This document shows positions 1 to 9,828 of a DNA stretch of 64,000 nt, in pieces. Made by a program: the position numbers and the translations under genes. The notes under the pieces are model-generated. The model was given only the letters and a program-made list of their open reading frames with translations, made no database searches and had not been told where the DNA came from. The first letter of the stretch is position 1, and the number at the start of each line of letters is the position of its first letter. The DNA is from Agromyces protaetiae (GTDB lineage: Bacteria > Actinomycetota > Actinomycetes > Actinomycetales > Microbacteriaceae). Location of the stretch: the NCBI RefSeq assembly GCF_030866785.1, contig NZ_CP133018.1:930001-994000 (forward strand), given 5' to 3'.

Positions 1-194
1 GCGCCGACTCGCGTAACTACCCCAATCAGATCACGTAGGCCAACCGGAAGGCGAACGAAGCTTCCCACCTGACCAACGCTGTAAGGTTCACCGGCAACGA
101 AGGCGAGGCCGGTCGAGATTTGGGGAGCAATTTCTGCTGCGATTGACGAGCCATCGACATCTCGAACAGTGCCAAGAAAGGTGGCATCACGCAC
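1..194 (-). CDS. herA: HerA-family ATPase, N-terminal fragment (cut by window edge)
   Basis: Only the first 64 codons are in the window. I read them from the minus strand starting at a GTG (194-192) that follows an AGGGGG ribosome site (201-206) and overlaps the SIR2 stop by 8 bases. The peptide has the pattern of a HAS-barrel: FLGTV at residues 6-10, then GEPYSVGQVGSFVRLP (36-50) and LIGVVTRV. This is the domain that precedes the HerA/FtsK-type motor in HerA hexamers. The overlap with the SIR2 gene implies translational coupling and a shared complex. The Walker motifs would lie outside the window, so the family call rests on the HAS-barrel and the partner gene. A TGATG start at 187-185 in another frame gives no sensible protein. 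Confidence 0.72.
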   Translation of the reverse strand, partial: MRDATFLGTVRDVDGSSIAAEIAPQISTGLAFVAGEPYSVGQVGSFVRLPVGLRDLIGVVTRVG

Positions 195-1383
195 TTTCTG
201 CCCCCTCTTCAAACTGAAGCAGATTCGAGAGGCGTGCAAAATTGCCGATCTCCGAGGGTGCGACTCGTTGGAGATCTTCGGATTGTTGCCAGGGTGCGCG
301 AGTGCCGCCAATGACAGCACCGTCAGGCCCCATCAGCCGTACGTTGGGCGTTCGAGTCGCGATTCGTACCGCTTCTTCGTGCTCGCCGAGGGGCTTGAAC
401 AATAGGGCGAACGCCACAGCGCTTGGGTTTCCTGCAAGCCCTTCGATCAGGATCTCGTTGATGTGTTCGTCGGCAAATGAATACCCCTCGATCAGGAGCA
501 GCGCTCCGTCCTGCCGCAGGTACGAACGCAGCCGGTCCTGCATGGCGAGATAGGGCATGCGGCGGCTTTGGTCGTATTTGAGGTGCGAGGGATGAACGAG
601 ACTCTTGCTTCGGTTTCCCGCGCCTGCGCTTGCGCGAAAGATCCGCGCTCCGTCGGCGCTCCAATTGACGGAACCGTGCATTTTCCATAGCCGAGTCCAG
701 CGCGTGGGCAAACTGTCGTCCTCCATCGTGCGGAGGTCAAGGAACGGTTCATACGCTCCGAGAAATCCATCGAAGTAGGCGACGCGGTGCCGCTCGAGGG
801 ACTGCTCCATGAGGAGGTCGTAGTTGAGCGTGAAAATCTCCAATGGAAACCTGCGGTCGAATGCCCCCGCCCATCGCGAAACTGCATCGAAACCGCCGCC
901 GTCAGCCGGAAGCGCGACTGTCACGATGTCGACGATTTGCTCAACTATGGCGGCTTCAAGCCTTTCGATTTGAATCGCCGTCATGCCCCGAATGGAGTCC
1001 CCGCCTGCAATCAACGCCATCGTGCGCAGTCGGGTCAGCCAATGCTCGACAGTCGGTGTGCTCGTGCCGTCGGCGACAAGAGTGTCTTCGAGCACCGACA
1101 GCGCCTCATGCGGCGTCGCTAGCTGAGTTCGAATTCTTGCCGTAAGTCCCGCGAGGTCTGGAATCAGCTGATTACCCCGCGGATCACTTAGCGAGCAGGA
1201 ACTGCCTGCCCCGAGAAGGAAGGCGAACGGCCTGGCATCGTCGAACAGAGCACGCTCGAGGATTGCGAGCGCGGCGCGAAAGAGGTGACCGGCGGAATCG
1301 GCATCATTGTGGTTGGTGATGCGCGAGCTCGTTGCCGCACTCGGGGCAATCCCTTGACTCTGAAATGGTGCTCCTTCGCGCAT
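187..1383 (-). CDS. SIR2-domain protein of a SIR2-HerA defence pair
   Basis: 398-residue protein with SIR2-fold motifs: the NAD-binding GAGSS at 58-62, TLNYD at 185-189, and the catalytic-type MHGSVNW at 235-241. The C-terminal stretch GYSFADEHIN (303-312) is typical of the SIR2 proteins found in bacterial defence operons rather than protein deacetylases; it lacks the four-cysteine zinc site of classical sirtuins. In SIR2-HerA systems the SIR2 subunit assembles with HerA and depletes NAD on phage infection (family knowledge). The downstream gene on the same strand is HerA-like and overlaps by 8 bases. Base composition and codon use (TTG, CAT, AAT, GAT) are less GC-rich than neighbours, suggesting transfer. 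The ATG at 1383 is the only in-frame ATG upstream of the domain and has no strong ribosome site, so the N-terminal 30 residues are uncertain. Confidence 0.85.
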   Translation of the reverse strand: MREGAPFQSQGIAPSAATSSRITNHNDADSAGHLFRAALAILERALFDDARPFAFLLGAGSSCSLSDPRGNQLIPDLAGLTARIRTQLATPHEALSVLEDTLVADGTSTPTVEHWLTRLRTMALIAGGDSIRGMTAIQIERLEAAIVEQIVDIVTVALPADGGGFDAVSRWAGAFDRRFPLEIFTLNYDLLMEQSLERHRVAYFDGFLGAYEPFLDLRTMEDDSLPTRWTRLWKMHGSVNWSADGARIFRASAGAGNRSKSLVHPSHLKYDQSRRMPYLAMQDRLRSYLRQDGALLLIEGYSFADEHINEILIEGLAGNPSAVAFALLFKPLGEHEEAVRIATRTPNVRLMGPDGAVIGGTRAPWQQSEDLQRVAPSEIGNFARLSNLLQFEEGAESA

Positions 1384-1561
1384 TTCAGGAGTATTTCATT
1401 CATCGCAGAATCGGCGCTGGCAACACGCTGTCTCTTGAGGCGCACTCGTCTTGCCAAAGCAGATCTCCAGAACTCGTTTCGGCTCGTAGCCACGGGGCGA
1501 GTCGGGGTACCCAGATGTGGTGAAGCTACACCGGGAATACCCAACCGCCCCCAGCGTTGAA

Positions 1562-1582
1562 CTTGAGCGAACACCACTCAAC
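1562..1582 (+). promoter_or_regulatory. HAIR element (HspR operator) for the clpC-like gene
   Basis: CTTGAGC, seven bases, then ACTCAAC: this matches the HspR-associated inverted repeat consensus CTTGAGT-N7-ACTCAAG at 12 of 14 positions with the exact seven-base spacer. It ends 17 bases before the GTG start of the chaperone gene and just ahead of its AGGAGG ribosome site, a position suited to repression by HspR. In actinobacteria this element controls dnaK and clpB-type genes. Confidence 0.85.
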
Positions 1583-1599
1583 TTCAACCAGGAGGCCAG

Positions 1600-4221
<2,622 letters not shown>

Positions 4222-4280
4222 GCCCGAGGCATCCGCCCGGTGCGCACCCAACCCCCGCCGAGACCCGACGTCACGGCACG

Positions 4281-4316
4281 AAGCACCCCGCCCTCCAGCC
4301 GGAGGGTGGGGTGCTT
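4281..4316 (+). terminator. Stem-loop terminator after clpC
   Basis: Arms AAGCACCCCGCCCTCC and GGAGGGTGGGGTGCTT pair over 16 positions (one G-T wobble) around an AGCC tetraloop, 60 bases after the clpC stop. No T-run follows, as is usual in high-GC actinobacteria. Confidence 0.85.
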
Positions 4317-4347
4317 CGCGTATGCCGCCGAAGGTGTGTGAGACGGG

Positions 4348-4414
4348 CGAACGTGGGATGGAGCTCCGCCCTGCGCGTGTTCCAACCCACGTTCGGGCTA
4401 CCAACCCACGTTCG
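4348..4414. repeat. Palindromic repeat cluster with core CCCACGTTCG
   Basis: CGAACGTGGG (4348-4357) is followed by two direct copies of ACCCACGTTCGGG-type sequence (cores 4386-4395 and 4405-4414, 19 bases apart), so the first copy can pair with either later copy. The same core is found as an 18-bp inverted repeat inside the histidine kinase gene (12948-13008). This and the clpC terminator are what the 318-base gap 4222-4539 contains; I see no gene in it. Confidence 0.6.
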
Positions 4415-4539
4415 GGGTTCCGTACCTACGCGTCCGCCGGGGCGCGACGACCAGAACGTGCGCGCACGGTACGTTGGAAACGCCAGCGCTTGCATCGACA
4501 GCCCCGCCGGCCGGCCGGCGGACGAGGAGCCCACGCACC

Positions 4540-5328
4540 GTGACCCCCGCCAAGGCCGTGCCCGCTGCCGCAGTCGAGGCCACCTTCGCCGGCGCCCAAC
4601 TGCTCGACTACGGCCTGCTCGTGCTGCCCGGACTCGCCCTCCTCGGCGCCTGCTTCTGGCTCGCGCGGGGCGACCGGGATCCGCTGCTGCGCATCGTGGT
4701 GCTGATCCTCGGGTTCATCCTCATCCGCGACGCGATGACCCCTGCTCGACTCTGGGAGTTCGGACTCGTCGGCGGCGTCGTCCCGTGGTTGCGCATGACC
4801 TCGGATCCGGTCGTGCTCATCGCATTCGGGCTCGGCAGTCTGGCACTCGTGTTCCTGACCCTGCGTGACCGCGCCCTGAGCGGGCTCGTGCGCTGGGGCA
4901 GGCCGAACGTGAGCACGATCGCGATGGGCGTCGGCGGCGGCCTGCTCGCGGCGGCGCCCGTGCTCGCGCTCTCGGCGTGGCATCCGATCGACGGGCGCGG
5001 CGGCGCCGTGGCGCTCGCGCTCCTGCCCGCGCTCGCGTTCATGGCCTTCGCCGGAAACCTCGGCGAGGAGGTGTTCTTCCGCGGATACCTGCAGGGCCGG
5101 CTCGAGCGGGCGATGCCCGCCGTGCGAGCCGCCGTGCTCTCGGGCGTGCTGTTCGCCGCGTGTCACGCGTTCCTCGCGACGACGGTGACCGACGTCGGCT
5201 GGCCGCTGCTCGCGTTCACACTCTGGGAGGGGCTCATCTGCGCGTTCCTGCGGATGTGGCGCGGCGTGATCCCGGCGGCGATCGCGCACGGCCTCGCGAT
5301 CTTCCTGCTCAGCAGCGGGCTGATCTGA
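4540..5328 (+). CDS. CPBP-family intramembrane metalloprotease (CAAX/Abi type)
   Basis: 262 residues, largely hydrophobic with about seven or eight membrane segments. It carries the family motifs: paired glutamates EEVFFRG at 176-182, a histidine in AACHAF (about H209), and a third conserved histidine in AIAHGL (about H250), all expected to line the membrane active site. I chose the GTG at 4540 because GAGGAG sits about 11 bases upstream; an in-frame TTG at 4474 would add 22 unlikely residues. In bacteria these proteases process peptides, give bacteriocin immunity or act in regulated proteolysis; the substrate here is unknown. The gene stands alone between the clpC terminator and a large inverted repeat. 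Confidence 0.85.
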   Translation: MTPAKAVPAAAVEATFAGAQLLDYGLLVLPGLALLGACFWLARGDRDPLLRIVVLILGFILIRDAMTPARLWEFGLVGGVVPWLRMTSDPVVLIAFGLGSLALVFLTLRDRALSGLVRWGRPNVSTIAMGVGGGLLAAAPVLALSAWHPIDGRGGAVALALLPALAFMAFAGNLGEEVFFRGYLQGRLERAMPAVRAAVLSGVLFAACHAFLATTVTDVGWPLLAFTLWEGLICAFLRMWRGVIPAAIAHGLAIFLLSSGLI

Positions 5329-5348
5329 GTCGCGTCGGGTCGCCTCGT

Positions 5349-5438
5349 CGTGACCAGTCGTCGGGACTGCCTGACGACACGCCGCCCACAGGGGCGAATC
5401 GTCGGCGTGTCGGGCGCTGGTCCCGACGACTGGTCACG
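5349..5438. repeat. Large nested inverted repeat between convergent genes
   Basis: Outer arms GTGACCAGTCGTCGGGA (5350-5366) and its exact complement (5421-5437), extended to about 19 bp, enclose a second pair, CGACACGCCG (5375-5384) and CGGCGTGTCG (5403-5412), and a small inner GC hairpin. The whole can fold as one 90-base hairpin or cruciform. It lies between the CPBP protease and a convergent membrane gene, so it may act as a bidirectional terminator, but the nested structure is larger than usual and could be a mobile palindrome. Confidence 0.8.
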
Positions 5439-5491
5439 CACTCGGCGGCGCGCGCGAGACACGGGCCGACGCCCCGGGTGAGCCCGCGGCG

Positions 5492-6148
5492 CTACTCGTC
5501 CTCGCCGAACAGGCCGCCGTCGAGCAGCCAGTTGTAGCGCAGGCGCAGCGCACGCTCGGTGCTCGCGACGAGCGTGGCGACCAAGATCGTGATGTTCAGC
5601 CACGCCGGAAGGTGGATGGGGCTGACGAACGTGCCGAAGTTCTCCGCGATGGGCGGGATGCTGGTGACCGTCTCGAGGATCTGCGGCACGCCGAGCACGA
5701 CGCCGATGACGAGCACGATCACCGAGATGGCACCGAGGCCGCGGCTCAACGTCGGGAAGCGTCGATGCAGGCGTGCACGGAAACCCTCGGCCGACGCGGG
5801 CTCGGGTGTGAGTTGCCGCTCGGATCCGTCGTCGGCGACGTAGTGGCACCGCCGCAGGCCGTAGCCGCTCGTGACGACCTCGATGGTGCCGCCCGGCACG
5901 GCGAATGCCGCGGGTGACTTGGACCGGGCCTGGTTCACGCCGTCGCGATAGAGCTGCACGTATACCTCGCCGTTGTCGTCGCCCCCGTGGCGGATGTCGA
6001 CCGACCAGGTCTCCGGCGTACCGTCCGGTCCGAGGAGTCGCAGGTGGAACAGCGACCGCGAGAACGGCTGCCACCAGCGGTAGCGCTGCAGGGCGTGCCC
6101 GTCGCCGGGCTTGACCCGTTTCGCCCGTTTCTTCCCGCCGAACGCCAT
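5492..6148 (-). CDS. Membrane protein of unknown function with two C-terminal TM helices
   Basis: 218 residues, no family recognised. The first 130 residues are soluble with a basic start (GGKKRAKRVK) and a beta-rich stretch that mentions paired strands (ETWSVDIR, EVYVQLYRDG, TIEVVTSGYGLRRCHYV). Two hydrophobic helices follow at about 138-157 and 181-196, and the C-terminus is acidic. The ATG at 6148 was chosen because the upstream open frame has no coding character and the gene at 6260 is divergent. Ends next to the nested inverted repeat. Confidence 0.7.
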   Translation of the reverse strand: MAFGGKKRAKRVKPGDGHALQRYRWWQPFSRSLFHLRLLGPDGTPETWSVDIRHGGDDNGEVYVQLYRDGVNQARSKSPAAFAVPGGTIEVVTSGYGLRRCHYVADDGSERQLTPEPASAEGFRARLHRRFPTLSRGLGAISVIVLVIGVVLGVPQILETVTSIPPIAENFGTFVSPIHLPAWLNITILVATLVASTERALRLRYNWLLDGGLFGEDE

Positions 6149-6259
6149 CGTCCATGACCTTATCGACCGGGCGCGGGCACAGCTGCGAACTCCCACCCAA
6201 TATGGAGGCTGCGCCCCGCCTGGGTTGACTTCCGGCACCCATCGGCGTTGGCTGCTGGG

Positions 6260-6691
6260 ATGTCGGATCACGCGGAAGTCTCCGGCGCGACGGCGGTCGC
6301 GGATTCGCGCACGCGTGCCGGCACGCCGTGGTGGTACTACTTCGTCGTCGGCGCCATCGCCGCCGCGGCGGTCATCGTCATGCTGCTCGCCCCGGGGATT
6401 CCCGGGGGGCTCGCGGTACTCGTGCTGGTGATCGCGAACCCGCTGCTCGAGGCACTGCGTCGCCGACTCTCGGGCGAACCACCGCCGGCGTTCCGCAGCC
6501 CGGCGTTCCCCTACACCGTGGCCGGGATCGTGCTCGTGCTCGGGTCGATGGCCCTCGGCTGGTACCTGGTCCTCTCGCTCGGCATCACCTGGGCCGCGTG
6601 GCCGATCGGCGGCGCGGTCTTCGCCGTCATCCTCGTCGGCGGGTGGCTCGGCGACCGAGCGGCGCTCCGATCTTCCACGGCGAACCGCTGA
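6260..6691 (+). CDS. Small four-helix membrane protein, unknown function
   Basis: 143 residues with a short hydrophilic start and hydrophobic stretches around WWYYFVVGAIAAAAVIVMLL, GGLAVLVLVIANPLLEAL, FPYTVAGIVLVLGSMALGWYLVL and AAWPIGGAVFAVILVGGWLG. No motif points to a function. The ATG at 6260 is preferred to an in-frame TTG at 6248. It is divergent from the 6148 gene with a 111-base spacer in which I see no clear operator. Confidence 0.7.
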   Translation: MSDHAEVSGATAVADSRTRAGTPWWYYFVVGAIAAAAVIVMLLAPGIPGGLAVLVLVIANPLLEALRRRLSGEPPPAFRSPAFPYTVAGIVLVLGSMALGWYLVLSLGITWAAWPIGGAVFAVILVGGWLGDRAALRSSTANR

Positions 6692-6782
6692 GTCTCCCAC
6701 GGCGAACCGCAGAGCCGGGCGAGCGAACAACCGAGCAGGAATCGAGAAGCCGCAGCACCGCGGCGGGCGTAGCTTCGGCTGC

Positions 6783-7424
6783 ATGAGCTCCACCGACTCC
6801 AACCTCACGACCATCACCTCCATCGACTCGATCACGCTCGAGGCCGACGACCCCGAGGCTGCGCAGCGCTTCTACGCCGACGCGTTCGGCCTCGACGGCG
6901 CGCGCGTGCGCACGGTCGGGTCGGATGCCACGACCAGCGGATTCCGCGGATTCACCGTGTCGCTCGTCGTCTCGCAGCCCGCGAACGTGCGGGCCCTGTT
7001 CGACGCCGCGGTCGCGGCTGGCGCGAGCGTGCTGAAGCCCGTCGAGAAATCGCTCTGGGGCATCGGCGGCGTGGTGCAGGCGCCCGACGGCGCGATCTGG
7101 AACCTCGCGACCTCGTCCAAGAAAGACACCGCCCCGGCGAGCCGCGAGTTCGAGAGCATCGTCGTGCTGCTCGCGTCCGACGACGTCTCCGCGAGCAAGG
7201 CGTTCTACACGGCTCGCGGACTCAAGGTCGCGAAGAGCTTCGGCAGCTATGTCGACTTCGCGACGCCGGCGAGCCCGATCGGCCTCGGCCTGTACAAGCG
7301 GCGTGCGCTCGCGAAGACCTCCGGTGTCGACGAGGCGGGCAGCGGCTCGCACCGGCTGCGCCTGCACAGCGACGGCGGATCGTTCACCGACCCCGACGGT
7401 TTCGTCTGGGAGCCCGCGGCCTGA
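6783..7424 (+). CDS. VOC-family (glyoxalase/bleomycin-resistance fold) protein
   Basis: 213 residues made of two vicinal-oxygen-chelate halves: the first starts at ITLEADDPEAAQRFYADAFGL (about 17) and the second at IVVLLASDDVSASKAFYTARGL (about 124). Phrases such as GIGGVVQAPDGAIWNLA and FTDPDGFVWEPA are the usual end of each half. Members are small metalloenzymes or binding proteins; which applies here cannot be told. The metal ligands of true glyoxalase are not evident. It stands alone and is followed by an inverted repeat. Confidence 0.85.
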   Translation: MSSTDSNLTTITSIDSITLEADDPEAAQRFYADAFGLDGARVRTVGSDATTSGFRGFTVSLVVSQPANVRALFDAAVAAGASVLKPVEKSLWGIGGVVQAPDGAIWNLATSSKKDTAPASREFESIVVLLASDDVSASKAFYTARGLKVAKSFGSYVDFATPASPIGLGLYKRRALAKTSGVDEAGSGSHRLRLHSDGGSFTDPDGFVWEPAA

Positions 7425-7485
7425 TCACCGCGTGCCGGCGTCGCCGCCGCCGCCGTCGGCGTCGCCGCCGACGCGCGAGGTGTCA

Positions 7486-7565
7486 CTCGCGTTGGAGGAC
7501 GGATTCCGCGACTGAGGACGAACGAGACCGCACTCCGATGCGAAATCCGACCTCCAACGTGCGAG
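7486..7565. repeat. Inverted repeat between convergent genes
   Basis: Left arm 7486-7509 (CTCGCGTTGGAGGACGGATT then CCGC) pairs with right arm 7540-7565 apart from a two-base bulge and two mismatches; the 30-base loop is unstructured. It lies between the VOC gene (plus) and the 61-residue membrane gene (minus) and may terminate both. Confidence 0.65.
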
Positions 7566-7576
7566 AGCGCGAAGGG

Positions 7577-7762
7577 TTACGCCGGGTCGTCGGCGGCCGG
7601 GGGCGCGGAGCGCCCCGGTGCGGGCGGGATCAGTCCGTGCTTGCGCAACGCGTGCGCGAACGCGAGCCGGGCGGCCACGTACACGATGCCGAAGACCACG
7701 GCTCCGATGACGGCCCAGTACAGCAGGATGATGAGCAAGTGCCCTCCGGGGAACGCGAACAT
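7577..7762 (-). CDS. 61-residue single-helix membrane protein
   Basis: Short open frame with one strong hydrophobic helix (LLIILLYWAVIGAVVFGIVYVAA, from about residue 9) and a proline- and alanine-rich tail. It has an ATG start and sits 24 bases after the lipoprotein gene on the same strand, so the two may be co-transcribed. No family recognised. Frame choice is supported by the clean amphipathic boundary and lack of a competing frame. Confidence 0.6.
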   Translation of the reverse strand: MFAFPGGHLLIILLYWAVIGAVVFGIVYVAARLAFAHALRKHGLIPPAPGRSAPPAADDPA

Positions 7763-7786
7763 GTGCGCCTTTCGTGGTGTCAGGAG

Positions 7787-8197
7787 CTAGTCGGTCGAGG
7801 CGCCCGCCGGGAGGTGCGGGGTCGACGTGTCCGAGAGGCATGCGAGCCAGACCGCTTCGAACTCCGGGTTCCCGGTGAGGCTCGGGTCACCCGGCGAGAG
7901 CGAGCCGTCGGGGTTGAGCGTGACCGTCCAGCCGTACTCGGCGACGCACGCGCTCATCGCGGCGTGGACGAGCGCGGCATCGGCGCGGGTCCCCTCGCGC
8001 GGGATCTCGGCGGGCTGCACCGAGGCCGACGCATCGGCGTCGGTCCGGATCTCGAGCGTCGCCGTCGAGGACGGCGACGCGTCCGGCTCGCTCGGCGAAC
8101 TGCACGCGGCCAGCGCGAGCCCCAACCCGCCGCTGATCAGCGCGAGGGCCACGGCGCGGCGGATGTCTCGCCCTAGGCACGTTCGACGAGTGTGCAT
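7787..8197 (-). CDS. Small putative lipoprotein
   Basis: 136 residues from the ATG at 8197, which has GTGGGG just upstream; longer in-frame starts exist to 8254. A basic start (HTRRTCLGRDIRR) precedes a hydrophobic helix ending in a lipobox LAAC with the modifiable cysteine at about 32, then a Ser/Pro/Asp-rich linker. The mature domain has two cysteines (SACVAEYGW and VWLACLSD) that could form a disulfide and a central TVTLNPDGSLS turn. It is probably tethered on the outer face of the membrane. Function unknown. Confidence 0.72.
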   Translation of the reverse strand: MHTRRTCLGRDIRRAVALALISGGLGLALAACSSPSEPDASPSSTATLEIRTDADASASVQPAEIPREGTRADAALVHAAMSACVAEYGWTVTLNPDGSLSPGDPSLTGNPEFEAVWLACLSDTSTPHLPAGASTD

Positions 8198-8306
8198 GCC
8201 CCACATCCTGCCCGAGGCATCCGTCATATGAAAGCTCTTGTCCGCTTGCTGCAACGTCGGGGCACCCGCGTTTGACGGACCGCCGGGTTCGTGTTCGGAT
8301 GGCTAG

Positions 8307-8621
8307 ATGGGAAGCGGACTGGCCTGGCTCGTCGTCGGTGCCGGCTTCGTCGCGTCCATGTGGTCGATGCGGATGCTCCTCGACGCCAATCCCGATCGCT
8401 TCATCCCGTACTTCGGCAACCCCGAGCGCCTTCCGCGCTGGTCGCTCGCGCTCCGCGCCATCGGAGCCGGACTGGTGGTGTACGGTGTCGGGACGCTCGC
8501 GGCCGACATCGGCATGTGGAGCGTCGCGATCGTGCTGCTCGCCACGCTCCCGCCAGTGGTCTGGATGCATCGGCACAACCGTCGGCTCGAGCAGGACCAG
8601 CGTCACGAGACATCCGGCTGA
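8307..8621 (+). CDS. 104-residue membrane protein, unknown function
   Basis: Three hydrophobic segments are visible: LAWLVVGAGFVASMWSM, LALRAIGAGLVVYGVGTLAA and WSVAIVLLATLPPVVWM, followed by a charged C-terminus (HRHNRRLEQDQRHETSG). ATG start at 8307. It lies 51 bases ahead of the glycosylase gene on the same strand and could share its transcript. No family recognised. Confidence 0.65.
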   Translation: MGSGLAWLVVGAGFVASMWSMRMLLDANPDRFIPYFGNPERLPRWSLALRAIGAGLVVYGVGTLAADIGMWSVAIVLLATLPPVVWMHRHNRRLEQDQRHETSG

Positions 8622-8672
8622 GCGTGCCTGCTCGCCCTCGACCGTGTCGGTCGCGCGTGCCAGGCTGGGCGC

Positions 8673-9539
8673 ATGCCTGAGTCGCCCGAGGTGCAAGCGC
8701 TCGCTGACGAGCTCGACGAGCGGCTCGCGGGCCGCGCGGTCCGCGAGGTCGACGTGCTGGAGTTCCGCGTGAACAAGACGCGGGCGCGGCCGATCGGCTC
8801 GATCGTCGGCGAACGCGTGCTGGGGGTGAGCCGCCACGGCAAGCTGCTCGACCTGGCGCTCGACGGCTCAGATCACCTCGTCGTCTCGCTCGGGCGCCAC
8901 GGTTGGGCGCGCTGGGCGGCCGAGACCACCGACGAGGTCGCGTCGGCCGACGACGAGCCGGATGCCTCGGCGCCCGTCACGCTCGCGACCATCGCGTTCG
9001 ACGAAGGACCCGCCCTCGAGTTCACCGACGCAGGGGACTGGGTCTCGCTCGGCGGCTGGGTCGTCGACGAGCCCACCGACGTCGCGGCCGTCGCGAAGCT
9101 CGGGCCCGACCCGGTGTCGCCGCGGTTCTCACGCGCCGAGTTCGACCACGCGTTCGTCGGCCGGCGCAAGCAGGTGAAGGCCGTGCTGCAGGAGCAGGAG
9201 TCGCTCGCCGGCATCGGCAACGCCTACTCCGACGAGATCCTGTTCACCGCGCAGATCTCCCCGGTCGCGCACGCGTCGACGCTGTCGGCCGAGGAGCTCG
9301 ACCGGCTCTTCGACGCCGTCGTCGCCGTGATGCGCGGGGCGACCGAGGCCCGTCACGGCATCCCGATCTCCGACCTCAAGGCGGCGAAGGTCGCCGCGAT
9401 GCAGGTGCACGGTCGCGCGGGGGAGCCGTGCCCGGTCTGCGGCGGCACCATCCACTCGTTCTCGTTCGCCAGCACCACCGCCGAGTACTGCCCCTCGTGC
9501 CAGACCGGCGGCGAGCTGCTGCCGCTCAAGACCGGCTAA
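8673..9539 (+). CDS. Fpg/Nei-family DNA glycosylase
   Basis: 288 residues beginning MPESPEVQ, the family N-terminus in which the proline after Met (or the adjacent Glu) is the catalytic nucleophile. The helix-two-turn-helix region includes QESLAGIGNAYSDEIL (about 179-194), and the C-terminus has a zinc finger with CPVC and CPSC pairs (about 252 and 275). The role is base-excision repair of oxidised bases with AP-lyase activity. The start PESPEV differs from canonical PELPEV of MutM, so this is probably a second, Nei-like paralogue rather than the main Fpg. The gene overlaps the small minus-strand gene that follows by 4 bases at the stop. Confidence 0.88.
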   Translation: MPESPEVQALADELDERLAGRAVREVDVLEFRVNKTRARPIGSIVGERVLGVSRHGKLLDLALDGSDHLVVSLGRHGWARWAAETTDEVASADDEPDASAPVTLATIAFDEGPALEFTDAGDWVSLGGWVVDEPTDVAAVAKLGPDPVSPRFSRAEFDHAFVGRRKQVKAVLQEQESLAGIGNAYSDEILFTAQISPVAHASTLSAEELDRLFDAVVAVMRGATEARHGIPISDLKAAKVAAMQVHGRAGEPCPVCGGTIHSFSFASTTAEYCPSCQTGGELLPLKTG

Positions 9540-9784
9540 CGGCTGGCGTCGTCGTCGGCTTCGGTCGCCCGCGCCCGGCCCTCAGAGGCCACGCCCACGG
9601 GTGCGCCCACCCCGCCGGCGTGATCGGCCGCGGCCTGCGAGTCGCCGTCGGAGCCGTACTGCTCGTCCGTCTCCTCGATCGAAGGCTGATCGATGTCAGC
9701 GGGCAGGCTGGTCGCCGCGTTGTCGTCGGGGCCGGCCTCGCCGGTACCGCCCTGGGCGTTCCCGGTCGGGTTCTGATGGCTCAT
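9536..9784 (-). CDS. Small acidic, disordered protein (82 residues)
   Basis: Starts MSHQNPTGNAQGG and is rich in Gly, Ala, Asp, Glu and Ser throughout, with no hydrophobic core, so it is probably intrinsically disordered. Short Gly/Asp-rich proteins of this kind are common in Microbacteriaceae, but I know no function. It is convergent with the glycosylase gene and shares its last 4 bases. Confidence 0.55.
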   Translation of the reverse strand: MSHQNPTGNAQGGTGEAGPDDNAATSLPADIDQPSIEETDEQYGSDGDSQAAADHAGGVGAPVGVASEGRARATEADDDASR

Positions 9785-9828
9785 CTCCCGAGGCTAAGAA
9801 CCGTGGCGCTGCCGATGGAGGGGGTTGC

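Noticed and set aside
1335..1410. A zinc-ribbon-like peptide (CPECGNEL) in an off-frame of the SIR2 start region
   Set aside because: It has no start codon in its frame and would need a one-base shift to join an upstream KCAKEHHF segment; too short to support as a gene or gene relic.
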